A stretch of DNA of 64,000 bases from assembly GCA_963930775.1 (NCBI GenBank), contig OZ005705.1:6200001-6264000 (forward strand), given 5' to 3'. The translations under genes were made by a program, and so were the position numbers. Every line of letters starts with the position of its first letter. Within the stretch, counting starts at the first letter, position 1. The notes below the pieces were generated by a model. It was not told the origin of the DNA. It made no database searches and saw only the letters and a program-made list of their open reading frames with translations. The DNA is from Cliona cf. orientalis. Taxonomy: Eukaryota; Porifera; Demospongiae; Clionaida; Clionaidae. Shown here in pieces: positions 43,735 through 56,300 of the stretch.

Positions 43735-46700
43735 ACTTAGCTACAGGAACCTATAACTCTACAGGCTGCTTAATATTATATTGCAGTGCTGTTACGACAT
43801 ACTAGGTACATGTCGCTTAGTAAAAGGTACAAACTTCCAAACCATGTATACAAATGGAAGGTGTTAGGTGTGTGCACACAATGGACCGGGACTAATTGGT
43901 ACCTCTTTTTTACTATTTTGTAGGCCGGTACTACAGCTCAGACGGCTACATTAAACACTAATAGGTGGCCTCAATAATAAAAGGGTTTAAGTTCTGCTTT
44001 CCTTGTCAAAGGTAATTAGTGCCTAAACAGTATCTCTTTACGGGCGCAGCAGGGAGGTGAATAAACCAAGCCACCCTGCTTGTACGTACATTAGGACTAC
44101 TTCCATAATTATTACGCAATGATTGGCGTACGTAGTAATAATAACTGAACGCTTATGGTAGCCATCTTACCATCCATCTGCTCTGAGTTGTCATTATCTA
44201 TCTCCTCATATGCAGGGGGTCTCTTTGGCTTGACAGAGTCAGTGAGGGCAGGAGGAGGAGGAGTACCAGAACTGGAAGAAACAGCATTTTCGTACGGTCG
44301 AGGAGTTTTCACTCGTCTGATTGGTCGCCTGCCATCGCTGGTAGGCGGATTGACAGAACCTCCGTCCACCTTGACAACGGCGTAAGCAATCGTGTCCGTG
44401 TATGAAGTCTTATTGGAGGTGACTTCACCAGAATGATCAATGTCGACGTAGTAGCTGGTGTTGTTTCTCACTGCAGCTGCTCCAGCTCCGGCTTGGCTGA
44501 TATTTTCGGTGCTATTAAAAGGCGAGTCCTCGTTGAATCTCTCACGGAATCTCTTCGGCAAAGGAGGTGGAGCATTCTCACCCTTTTTTTCATTGTTGTT
44601 GGCGCCGTCTTCGACCACTTTCCCCTTGGTAACCAAGGCATATTGATGTCCCAATCCGGACACCTCATACTTCACGTTGCCACTATCGTAGTCTGAATCC
44701 AAAGATTTCGACCTATCTCTAGTGTCTACATGTAGCTGAGGACTGTTGTGCACTTGCCCCTGTCCTTGAGCTAAAGCTACAGTTCCTGCAGCTGCAGCTG
44801 GTTTTAGTTCTCCCAGGTCAGTGGCAGTATAGCGCCTCTCGGGAAGAGGGGGAGGAGAGAGTACGTCCTCCCCACCACTGTAATGCCGCTGGGGGAGGGG
44901 TGGGGGCGGAGTCATTCGGATGTCAGTATCTGAGTATTTTCTCTCTGGAATGGGAGGAGTTGGACTTCTTCCTTTCCTGGCTTCACTTTCGTTTGTCCTC
45001 GGAGAGGGAAGATCGAGAGTGGGCGAGGTGGGTGTGGGTGCGGCCACCTGGTCACGAGGTGCCGAGGGGGAGGAGCCACTGCTGTCTCTCTTTTGCGGAG
45101 CAATTGCAGGAGGCGGAGGAGGTGGGATGGCCACACCCCCGTCCATTTTGTGGGTGGTGTAGTCCGCTGGTGGTATGGTCTTGACGTTAATATAAGTATG
45201 GTGCTCCCCAGTGTTCACGTACGTGTGTTGTAGTGGATCATCAGCACAATTCTTAAGCTGTTCGTCCAGCTTGCTCGGGCTTGTACTTGTGGCAGCTACT
45301 TTCTTCTTCTTCCTCTCTGCCAGCGCTTGAAGCTGTATATTCTCGTAGCTGTGTTTCTTCATCATTTGATGGTGAGCTTTGGCTGTTGTGTGTGTGTGTA
45401 TGTGCATATGACTAGTGTGAATGTGTGCATATATTAGTGTGCGTGTGTGTGGGGGTGGTGATGGGGAGATGATGGATTAGAGAGAGAGAGGGAAGGAGGG
45501 ATGGACTATTTCGTGTAGTCCATGCGTCGCAAATGTAGCGGTCTATGTACATTTTCTACAAGGATATGTAGTAGCAATCTTATCCAAGAGGGCCAGTACA
45601 ATGTACATCCATCGTACATACATACGCAGCAGCGTAATCAAATTTAGTGTGCCAATTAGTGTCAATAACATCAGCTGTTTGGAGAGAGCGGGGGACACAC
45701 CCCTACAACAATTCATTAGGGAATACACAGTGTTTAGTCTGGGAGTGGTCAGTTTTTGGGGTGACAGTTCCCCAAACGAAAGCGGATGTGGCTCATCTGC
45801 AAGAAGTCGTGGTTTGTACCTTAAAAGCGAAGCCCAAAAAGTGAAGCCAGCCCGAACAAATATTGGGTATTTAATGAAGACCAAGAAGTGATGCATACCT
45901 ATACTGTATTAGGAATATACCACTGCCAGCTGACTTTGAGCCAATGTAAACTCGGCTAGAAAAACAAAAGAGATGGCGGCAGGAACAGAGAACATAGTGT
46001 TGATAACAAAGGCCTAATAAGATCAATCAGATGGTATTGAGAAAATTAATTGAAGCTTAATAATCCATCTGATACCGTAACTACTACCTATTACAGTTAA
46101 TATTGCACCTTGGAAATGGTTGCCTACCTTCACTGCACAGCTATTGGAATGTGGGGGAGAGGAAGGGGCAACACGCGCATATCATCCTTCAAAACTTCAA
46201 AAAATCACCACCAAAGCTTTAATCCATCACGAGGCTAATGCAATTTGCACAATACACATTAGCTACCAGCCACCTTTGCCCGCACTCAAAGGCAGCTTCC
46301 TCGCTGATCAATAATCTTCCTTACAGGGAGGCTCTCACGAGAGCTACATATTACGATAGCTACCTGTCTAGCTGTTGTCCTGTGCACTTAGTACTTGATA
46401 AGTGTAGGTCCTCTCTGTGGCAGGTAGCTATCAGCTAGCGTGTACCACATAATCATAATATTTACACCTAGACTCCAACGTGAAAAACCACCAGCTGTAC
46501 CATCCTTGTACATGGATGTGTTTTATGGTAGATTTGGAAAATTTTCAGTAGAGTGAGCCACGTAAAATAAAACATAATGTACAACAGAAGGGGTAATTAG
46601 ATGTGAAAATCAAAAGATTTTAGAAGGAAATAATAGATAGTATCTCTTGTACAAGGAAATCTACAGTAAAGGCTTAGCTGGGCACCCTAAAGGTTAGCAG

Positions 46701-49276
46701 TAGTGGCACTGTTTTGTCTTCAGTACCTTTCAGTTATTCCTGATCATTATCAGTATTGTGACTGGCAGTAAAGTAAAAATGCATGGCCCTTCTGTGCTCA
46801 TGAAAGTGCAAATAATATACAGCCAGCTTGTCAGGCACTATGTGGGGCATTTGACCTACACTACCCAATTCAGAAGGTCGGTATTTTCACAGTCCATAAT
46901 CACATTTTTGTCATGATACTACTGAGTAACTCTGTACCTATCCTATAGCACAGAGCTCCAGTCATTAGCATAACACAGCATGACCTTCCTTCCTCTACCA
47001 GCATATCTGTAGCACGACAACAGCATTTCACGGGCCAGCGAGATTGAGCAGTCATACTATTAATATTATGTACTTTCAAAGAACCATTATGTATTAAATT
47101 ACATATTATGGTATAACTTCCACTAGCTAGTGTATCTACTACTACTATCTGTCTGCAACATGACAGCATTTCACAGGCGAGTGATACACAATGCTGGGCC
47201 AATTACACAGTCCAGCGATTGTCAATAGCCGTCCTTTTGTGGCTCGGAGGCATAACTGTGACCGCGCACCATTGTTATGTGTGTATGCGTGCATGTGTGT
47301 GTGTGACTGGTGCCAGGCATGATTGAGCGCGATACTCGATTATCGTTGCCATAAGGGGGGAGTATTGGGACGACCCAAGTCACGTAAGAACGTTCATCAG
47401 ACATTGAGACATTGTGAGTGAATAAAAAATCAATGAGGCAGAGCTAGCTAGTGTTGAGTGAATCGAAAGAATTTGCATGATCGAGAGAAATCCAGCTAGT
47501 TAGGCAGCTGTTACGAGCTGTCCCTAGCTAGCTAGCTAGGCACGCTGTTAGAATGGATTAATATGGAAGAATGACTTCATGTACTAACCCTGGAGAATAA
47601 CCCTGCCATACTAATCCTGGAAACTAACAATTTTACCCGAAACCCAGCCCCTGACCCCTCTCATAGATGGTGGAGTCATTCTTCCATATTGGTCCGTTAG
47701 AACTGCAGGAAGCCTTTCTACTAGTGATTTTTGATACATGTACACGTAGGTTTATCGTCTACTACCAATCCACAAACCTAAGGGGCACCATCCCATTGCC
47801 TGCTAGTCCCAGCACACGTGTAGGACATGATATCCACCGATATTACATCCTTTATGACTCTATTATCTGCTAAGCTGGCTGGAGGTATGATTTCCTTTGT
47901 ATATTTTCTCTTCCCACTCAGCAGATAAGTCTTCTTTTATACTTCCTTATTTGAGAAAAAGTCCTATGAAGCAATACTCACTGATAATCAACCACACCAC
48001 AATGACAATGTAGCATACTACAATGCTCCCCATTAACCAGTTAGCCATATATGACAAGAAGTGATCGTGACACTACTGAAAAGCTAAGGGCACCCACATG
48101 CAGAGGCACTGTAGCAGCTGCTGCATACATGCCATATAATATTATAATAACCCACGTACCGTAAGCTTAGCCCTACTCAAACACCATTTATAGGAGGTGG
48201 CACAAAGTCAATGTTGGCCATATAAGAGAAACAATATTCTGTTAAAAAATTTCTAAGTGAGCACCTACTGAAAGTAAGTGGTGTCAAGCAAGCCAAATGG
48301 AAGCAGCCATACTTGAATGTGATTTTACCACTATGGTGTAACACTGGCAACCCTATGGTAACCCTGGAAGAGCAATTAACCATTTGTATGTCCACAACTG
48401 GCCACAACCAAGATTCAAACTGAATCAAGAGGGCAAAGGATTTTCATTAGTAGTCAAAAGTTACAGTATAGGGGGGCCATAAAGGAACAGCTGATTCACA
48501 TGGTGTGAAATCACATTCCCTTACTTGGTGATGCTAAGGAGGTCCCACCTTGCAATTGACAGCAGTACTAGTGGCTTCTTCTTTCTAATTGCTTATCCTT
48601 TTACCTCCGACCACACCACACTGTACCTTGTGTATAGCTTTTGTGAAGGAGGCACTCTACTAGATCATAATGTAGAGTACTTAATACGCAGAGCCCAGCC
48701 CAGCTGTAGCTACACATAAAACAGCTGCCGCCCTAAGAGGTGGGGCACAGTTGCTGACTCGGCAGAAACGTCCACAATCATGTGACTAGATTGACATTGC
48801 ACGATGCCTTGTGAAAATCTAGAACCAAACTGTGCACAATAGAGCTCCTCACTCGCTTCACAGATAAGAATCAATCGAAAATGGCTTCCAGTACTTATGG
48901 GATGCCTCCCCTACTATAGTCCTGCTTTGCCTCACGCACACATGCAAGCCATTTGTAAGTACAGCTGTCCATGTACTAATTGTGCCTATCCAATTACTAA
49001 TATGCTCATGAATACACGTACACTGGCATAATAATAATATTATTATATTATTATAGCAGCCATGCGTGTGCACGCACATACATACATACACATACCTTCT
49101 TCCTCTGGGAACTTCCAAGAGGTCTTTCCGCTCTTCTTGTCCCAGTAGTAGTAAGCTCCCTGGTCACTCTTGACCCTCTCCCAGCCCGGGGGAAGAGGGC
49201 TTTTGGTCGGTGAGCTTGTCTTTTTCCTGCTGATGTGGCCATTGGCGTTGGAGAGGGGTGGGCTCTGGGAGGACAT
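38175..49276 (-). CDS. APBB: Fe65/APBB-like adaptor with two WW, two Fe65-type PTB and a tensin-type PTB domain
   Basis: Exons in transcript order: 49096-49276, 44171-45382, 43045-43675, 42245-42941, 41941-42144, 40698-40828, 40171-40385, 39576-39865, 39092-39355, 38460-38800, 38320-38386, 38175-38249 (about 1435 residues, all phases closing). Fe65 proteins are cytoplasmic/nuclear scaffolds binding NPxY tails such as APP. WW1 about 28-57 (LPPGWERV..YYYWD..TSWKFP). A disordered proline/tyrosine-rich region spans about 61-865, with YENI, YVNT, YINV and YEEI sites. WW2 is 870-899 (LPQGWRKL..YYWHV..TQYERP). PTB1 about 929-1060 (FGARYLGY, RIRVWGIG, KCHVFRCDVPA). PTB2 about 1130-1262 (HRVRFLCFLGIARDD). 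PTB3 about 1306-1425 resembles the tensin C-terminal PTB (LVEFDISPSGINLND..FFGRKHF, FAFVAKESGKFYCHVF). In-frame stop upstream of the ATG. Exon 1 to exon 2 spans 3.7 kb, so a missed small exon is possible there. Confidence 0.88.
40435..40645. mobile_element. 211-bp TIR element (copy B of a family pair) in APBB-like intron 6
   Basis: The ends are TACCGTATAGTGGGAAAC and TTTCCCGCTATATGGTA. The interior is the reverse complement of the element at 5880-6090, with equal length and shared landmarks such as AATTCTAGGCATGCCACACC. Non-coding. Confidence 0.85.
43677..43732 (+). repeat. GA/CT microsatellite forming a polypyrimidine tract
   Basis: More than 25 GA units with one interruption (GTGA). On the coding (-) strand this is a CT run that leads directly into the CAG acceptor of exon 3 of the APBB-like gene (exon end 43675). 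The repeat therefore serves as the polypyrimidine tract. Confidence 0.85.
45383..49095 (-). other. Long first intron of the APBB-like gene
   Basis: 3.7 kb, much longer than other introns here. Apart from the MITE at 47547-47703, a GCTAGCTAGCTAGG run (about 47525-47540) and a (TG) run near the 3' end, I see no exon or RNA gene. Long introns near a 5' end often hold enhancers, but nothing specific is visible. Confidence 0.5.
47547..47703. mobile_element. 157-bp TIR element in APBB-like intron 1
   Basis: The left end is GTTAGAATGGATTAATATGG continuing AAGAATGACT. The right end is AGTCATTCTTCCATATTGGTCCGTTAGAAC. They pair over about 28 bases with a few mismatches. Between them are two near-repeats of CTAACCCTGGA / CTAATCCTGGA. 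No coding content. Confidence 0.75.
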
Positions 49277-49866
49277 GGCTCCTTCTTTTATTTTTTTCTC
49301 AGTTCACAAAGACGACTGGCCTGGGAAAGGCAATTTGGGAAGCAGTGTAATTTCGTGTGATAAGATAAGATAGATAGTCGTGATGTACAAAGTGCAGTTT
49401 CTTGCTGCTACCGATTGATGTTCGACAAAAAACAAACCCCCTAATGGCACCTATGTGATGGAACAAGCGCTTATGTCAACAGCTATGTGGAAGCTAATAG
49501 TTTTGACAAACAGACAAACAGCTTTATAACATACAGTACTACGCACGATGTTAATTATTTATAATACAGGCATATCAGGCACACAGAGGCAGGTCTAATG
49601 TGCCATTGTTTACTTATCGTGTTGCTCAGGGTACAGGCTCAAGTTAACACATGCCCCCACACATGCCACACACAGCCAGAGGAGAAATGCAAACAGCCTC
49701 TTCAAATTTCCCTGAGCCTTTCTCCTCCAGTTCCTGGCAGGGGTATTGTGGTCAGGGGGAGAGCAAGTTACATTTGTGGGGGGAGTAGGAGGGGAGAGGG
49801 GGAGTGTAGTGGCCAATGAATGACCTCAGGGTATAACCTCAGCTATTCAGGCACACACAGCCCCCC

Positions 49867-49869
<3 letters not shown>

Positions 49870-49902
<33 letters not shown>
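49870..49902 (+). repeat. CT microsatellite
   Basis: About 16 CT units after a short C run, intergenic. Confidence 0.9.
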
Positions 49903-49906
<4 letters not shown>

Positions 49907-52842
49907 TATCCTGCAGCTGATACCACATCCAGTAGTCAATTAATTATGCACTTTCAGGACAGGACATAGAAACTCTAGACTAGACCATGACATAGTGCAA
50001 ACCTATTACATCATGGTAAATGAATATTCATAAGGTCAGTGTGGGACCACAATGGTAAGATGAATCAAAACAGATGCAGGATGGATGGGTTGTTAAATTA
50101 TTTAGCATGTTGATGATGGTGGTCTAGAAAATCAGGGAAGCATAACTCTATCCAGCTGTTTTAGCCCAACACAGTAAGCGGAATAAAACAAGAAACCCGC
50201 TTAATGTACACAATGACTTCAACATAATTGGCTTTTAGAAAATCATTGAATCGCGTAATTCGGCACAAACACACACACAGAGGCTATTTACAAAAACTAC
50301 GAGCTGCAGCTAAGTATGTGTACGAATGCATCTTTAGTGCCTCAAAGCGTTTTAGTATTCACTAGCAGAGTTTATTCAACAAACCAATGAAGCATGTAAC
50401 AAGATCTTCCGCCATAATACAATACAACAATCCCCCGTCAGGAATGCCTAGTAAGGGAAATGAACCAGATGACCAAGAATGGGTAAAAAAATTCCCGGGC
50501 TCATTAAGCATAAGCATCTCAGTTTCAACTCATCAGACTCACAGACACAACAGACCGAGTACTAGGGAGCTGGGTGGCTGGCAGGACACTTAGCATCAGT
50601 AGTGACAGGTAATCAAATGTCACCAAATGGATAATATACAATTGCCTTATTTTATCAGTCAAAGCATCAGAGTGGTGTTTAGCCCACCTTTGCTATATAG
50701 GTGATGGGCTAGTCACTAGGTCTTGGCAGCTCACGGGAGGACCAGGGAAGCATGTGTTTCCTTCATCAAGCTCAACCGGACTGGAAATGCAAGGGCTGAC
50801 GTGTACGTGACAAGTTTAAGGTCAGCGCACGACTAAACAATACACAGTCTGGGCACACGTGCTCACACGCGTGCACACACGCACAGAATATGTGCAAAGG
50901 AGGGGCTACCATACATAATGATAGTGCTGACTTGGTCACCAACACATCAATATACTCTGATGAGTTTGTGTTGCATTAGACTCATAAAATTTTAATTCGA
51001 CTACTGAACACTGCCATATAAGTACGAACATCGTTATTGTATTTCCCATGGGGAAAGCACACTTTTATAATAAACAATGCACTACTTCTGCTCAGCTAGC
51101 CAACATGCCTCCCCCCACTATATCTATCACCAGCAAATCATGACAATGAATAATATGAGTAATACAATACAATTGTGACACATGATTTTTCTTTGTATTT
51201 CTCGATAAGTTCACACAAATGTATGCACACAGCTTTAAGTTAATGTTTCCACAATAATCATTAGAGAGTTGATATATTGAGCATTAGGGCACAAATTTTA
51301 GTTTGAGATTGGATTAGCGTGATAAGGAAGTAATTGGCCCACAAAAGGCCAGTGCAGGAAGAAAAGGGATGAGAAATTAGCGGCCCCATTGAACATGCAA
51401 TGAAGGAGAACAAATACCTCAGATAATTCCATTCATACGCGGGCAAGAGGCAGCCAGCAGGCTATTAAAAGCATATCCAGTGACTGCCAAACAAACGGAC
51501 ATACATACACATAATAATATAGTACGTACATGTACACTGGCGGCATCTTTACAAGGTAATGTGATGATACACTCTGTACCATGCTCATGTTTGCATTTGA
51601 CAAGAAGACCATGTGATATTGATTGATGTCTGTACAATTATCGCTAATCCTGAGTACGTGTAAGCATTCTGATAAGGTGTCTGTCAACAAACTGGCTTAT
51701 CACGTAGCAAGGTATAACAATAATACTAAGCATTTAATAGCCTGTAACAGCACAGACTGAGATGTTGGGCTCCACCTAGCCTTGTGCCCAGGCCCTTCCC
51801 TGGCCTAGGTACGATATGTAGTACCCTATACCCTTCTTCTCAGTGTTTGCTTTAACAGTGTTACCATAGCAAGAGAGAATAGGGAGCTATTCACTGTTGA
51901 CAAGCTGACTAAGTGCAGCCAACAAGGGCACTCACTATGTGGACCGACAAGGTGTACATGAGAATTCTCAAAAGATTCTGGTGATTTCGCTGTAGCGGCG
52001 TAAATGAATTGGACAAGTTGCAAAAAGGATGCATATGGGGCTATAGGCTTCTCTTCCTGCTGTATACCTGCACCTACTAACACCTCCCTTCTAATGGCAA
52101 CTGAGCAATGATACTATCATGGTACACTTTTCCATTGGTGAAACAGTAGAGTGGATGCTTCTATTATGAGTCAGCATGTATTATGGGTCATCCATACTAA
52201 CAAATATGGAAGCATCCAATTGTTGGGTCACTAAACTGTACCTTACAAGATCTATATTCTGATAAATCGTCTCCGCTACTTGATGTATTTTCATGTGAGT
52301 TTACACATGCTTTGTGTTGAATTTACAAAAAGAAGGAATTTCCGTATTTGCTGTCCTACCTAAGCAAAATGTATCATTCTTAGCCCATCTAAGTGCCATT
52401 AGTTTGTGTTCACACCATGCCTCACATCTAGATGGCTGCCATGGACATACCATCACTTGAAAGAACCTTGTGACTGCTGATTTACATGCCAGTTAAGGTG
52501 GTGACTCATAATACCAACAGGCGACCCATAATACATTCAGTAATATGGCTGACAAAATAATTTTTAAAAAATCATGATTTTTTCTACATGCGACATCGTT
52601 CGCAACCCATGCAATAGACACGTTGGGAAGTCCTTAAAAAATGCAACCACAATAATAGCTCCCTAATTACCTATATGTGATCTATCACTGTTTAAGTGAC
52701 TCATAACTGCAACATCTACTCTAAGCCTCGAGGGAGTTATTTTGTGGATCAAACTTCAAACTTCAAACTGAAACTCTCTCCACAATCCAATAACGAGTGA
52801 CCCTACTCCACTTCAACACACCATAATTAGATCACAGCTCAC

Positions 52843-52867
52843 CGGCTAGTCTAAACCATTGAGCCAT
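52843..52867 (-). other. Candidate alternative first coding exon of the APBB-like gene
   Basis: On the - strand an ATG opens eight codons (M-A-Q-W-F-R-L-A) plus one base, followed by a good GTGAGC donor. The phase matches exon 2 of the APBB-like gene (acceptor at 45382). Use of this exon would give a protein lacking WW1. It is short, so chance occurrence is likely. Confidence 0.2.
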
Positions 52868-53369
52868 GCTGGCTGCGTTCGTTGGTAAGCAGATACACTA
52901 CACTGCAAGCGAACAAGACGACTGGTTTGAGTTTTCAATCAGCTCGCAAAGTGTGCATGCATAGAGCAAAGTCTAAGGTACACTTTTTGATAGTAGCTAC
53001 GCAGTTCATAGAAAGGGAGAGATCGCAGAAAATCATGCACAGACTCACCTCGAGGCTTGAATGTAGTATTCGCTGGATCTTCTTTAGAATATCAACTCTT
53101 GGACTTGGATAGACGAACGAAGGTGGCTGGATACAGAGTACAAAAAAACACGCCTTTTGATCTCGCTTTTATCTACGGAGACACATGGTCGCTATATCAA
53201 TATGGTTGGCTTTATAGACCCACGCAACGCACACACAATCTCAGCACACGCCCAGCTATTTGCCACATCAGGACAATCCGCATATCGCACTCAGCACTAA
53301 CAAAACCGCAACGAACTCGTGACGTAACGTAATAACTATGCATAATTAATTATAGCGAGACACTAAAAA

Positions 53370-56300
53370 TTATGATGAAAATATTCTTGCTAATCTCTGT
53401 GTTTCCATGGCTGATATCTCTTTAGCCTTTGGTCTTGTGTCCGTCGTAGCTGTCCTCCTCGATTCCAAGTAGGATCGAACTTCTTGCAATGTTTTCAAAT
53501 GACTTGCTACAGACGGTACACAGTGATGATGATGGCATTGTGCTTGCATATTATGTGCTGTGGTTGGTGGTGGGTGGTGAGTAGGAATTCTTGGGGGTGT
53601 TCGTGAGAGGGCCCCTGCTCGTAATGATCTCATTGACTCCTCCAGCTGTTGAGGTGTCATGAAGAAGTTGGGCAGCTGGAATGTTGGTAGGGGAGGGGGT
53701 GGGGCCAGAAGGGGTGGCGGAGCTTGTTCATGTGTATGATCAGACGTGGACTTGGAGGGATGTTTAGAAGTTAGAGTGGGAGAATCATTCTTGAGCCTTT
53801 TTGGAGATCTTTCTTGCCCTGAAGTAGAACAGTGAGGAGTCTGGGTGTGATGTGGCATTGAAGTGGTCACAGTAGTGAGGGTATCCAGTGGAGCAGCAGC
53901 GATTTGATGAGAAGTCATACTTGTAGTAGAGGTAGTTGATGTTGGAAACCTTTCTGAGGAAGGAAGGGCATCTCTCTTGTCCACATCTGCTACTTTAGCC
54001 TCTAAAGTTGGCCGTGGGCTGCTGCAAATTGAGCTGGATTCCGAAGACGAGTCAGAGTTGCTAGCCAGCTGCAGCTGCTCATTTCCATCCAATTTATCAG
54101 GGAGATCTGTTCTGATCTGCTGCTGTAGAATGGACTGCATTTCTACGTCATGGCTCTGCACTACCACTGAACTATCCTCACTGCACATGCTCACGTCAGT
54201 TAGTGACCCAGACCTGCTACCAGACAAGGGAGTCGGGGTATCTTCAGGAGAAGCCACTTGCCTCCTCTCACCTTCTTTCTCAACCAAGCCATGCATCGAT
54301 GATGATAGCTCCCCAAGAGGGGCTGGAGGTGGTGATACAGATAGAGACTGCTCACTAGTTGCTTCACTCTGTGTCAAGCTGTCAGCAGGAAGGAGGGATG
54401 GGGAGAGAGAACTCTTACTGGACGGAGTGGTTTCGATCGTTTTGTCTGGACCACGGTGAGCGTGCTCGAGTGGAGATGACTGCAAACCAACAGACTGTGA
54501 CATGCCTTCGGAGAAACCTTCAGAATTGGATGGCCTACTATGAAGCAAAGTGGGTGGAGCAAGGGGAGGAGCTACATCCATCGGTAGCATACCACTAGTG
54601 CGTAAAATAGTCATTTCTTTCAGAGGTTGCAGGGTTTGGTGAGGATGTGATGGCATGAACTGACTTGAACAATCAGTACTGTCCCAGGGACAAAGCTTCG
54701 TCAATAAGTGCTTATGGATGCCATCCAGTTCTAGAATGTCCTCCCTGCACAGGTGAACACACAAAGGCTACAGCATAGCACAATAGTACTGTACTAAAAT
54801 TTACTAAAAATCATGCATTATTATTGGGTGTTTACTCTTACCTCAACTGTTGGAACAACATTGACCTAGTCTGAGAGCTAAACTGATCAGCACTCTCCCC
54901 AGACACTCCAGTGTGGTTTATTAACAGTCTCTCTGTGGACAATTCTGATGGACAGTCTCCTTTGACCAATGGAGCACTGGAAACTAGGGGAGTGTCCACA
55001 GATCTGAATGAACTGGCAGCCTAAAATTGAATAAGACAAATGGTATTGTGCATGCAGGTGTGTGTGTGTGTCAGAGAGAGAGACTCACAGTGACAAGTGT
55101 TGAGTATGCCAGTAATGGAGAAGGATAACTAATGCGCTGTGTGGGAGCAATGCTGATCTACAAGAACATAAGAAAACAAAATTAATTTTATAAACTTTGT
55201 GACCTGCTTTGAGAAAAGGGAAACTAGTGTATAGCTTTTGAAGTAATGTTGTAATCCACTCTATGTTTACGTTGATACAAGTATACTGACAGCTACATTC
55301 GTAGAAAGCAAGTTGGATATGGTTGTGACAATTTGCTACTATCTTCCCTGAATGGTCCCTTTTCTCATCAAGCAAATCACGTGCATCTGACCGTACCTTC
55401 AACTGGCCCCGAGTCTGGCCACAAAAGTCGGAGATGTTGTACCACCCACAGATGTGATTCAGGCCACAGGTCAGAGGGCAAAGGTCGACGTGCACACTTC
55501 CTATGTAGGTATCCTGGCCTTGCTCCTCCCCACCACGAGTTGAACTGTTTCTACTCCAGACTTGAAACTCCAGGCCTTGTGACTAGACGACAGGTAAAAT
55601 ATTTAATACTTGTACAAGCATGTATGCTCGGGAGGGGTTCATTTTCTTTGCCCTCATACACACACAAACGCACATGTACTGTACCTGCGACTGTAGATAG
55701 TGGTTAGGTATCCTTGTGGTGCACTGGTGCTCCCAGACCGGGGCTCTGCTGCCCGCCACAATAGCTGTGGCGATCCTTTTCACGTTGGGGTGGGGGTGTG
55801 CAGTGACATAGGGAGAGGGACCAGATACCTCCCCACCACTGCCACTGCTGGCTCCAGTCCTGTGCATGTGGGAAATGGCACCACATCAAAGGGTCAGGGT
55901 GCATGTGATATGCTTCAATTCCTCTAGATAAGCTTATATAGACCTATGGTGGACTGTGCCACACAAGCTGGATATATAGCCACAGTTTAGTCTGTTTAGA
56001 TAGACAGTATTGATCAACGTTTATCTAGGACATAAGCAGCTGGACTACTTGAATACTTAAACACCAATAATCTTACTCAACACCCTATACAAGGTATGCT
56101 TCAGAAGGAGACACTAGAATGGTTTCCCCCATGCTTGAGATTGGATGTGGAACACTAAATTTTCATTCCCATAATCGGAAGATGAATTATCGTTGTTAAT
56201 AATTTCCTATCTTTACCCCAGCTCGGGCAGATGAAGGGCTTGGTGGATTACAACATGAGCACCAAACGTGTCCTGCACTGCCTCCTCTCCCTCCGCTCCA

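Larger units (their letters stand above)
49277..53369. other. 4.1-kb region without a recognised gene
   Basis: It lies between the 5' end of the APBB-like gene and the 3' end of C2CD3, both on the - strand. It holds a CT microsatellite (49870-49902) and otherwise unique, AT-rich sequence. A - strand acceptor-like TTTCCCAG ends at 49321, with exon sequence from 49320 downward. Donor-like GTGAGT on the - strand after CCTCGAG (exon edge 53049), with CpG-richer sequence and an ATF-type TGACGTAA near 53320, suggests a 5' UTR exon and promoter of the APBB-like gene around 53049-53330. This is inference; no coding exon is supported. Confidence 0.4.

Noticed and set aside
38175-49276. Splitting the Fe65-like locus into two or three genes
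   Set aside because: All twelve exons join with GT-AG junctions in continuous phase, there is no stop or new start with promoter features between them, and the domain order is coherent. The 3.7-kb first intron is the only weak link.
49598-53340. Scattered small ORFs in the 4.1-kb gap
   Set aside because: None exceeds 91 codons, none has a recognisable motif, and splice-consistent extension was not found.
53977-54459. 160-codon + strand ORF
   Set aside because: It lies antisense within the last coding exon of C2CD3, has no recognisable domain and no exon context. It is a shadow of a low-complexity coding exon.
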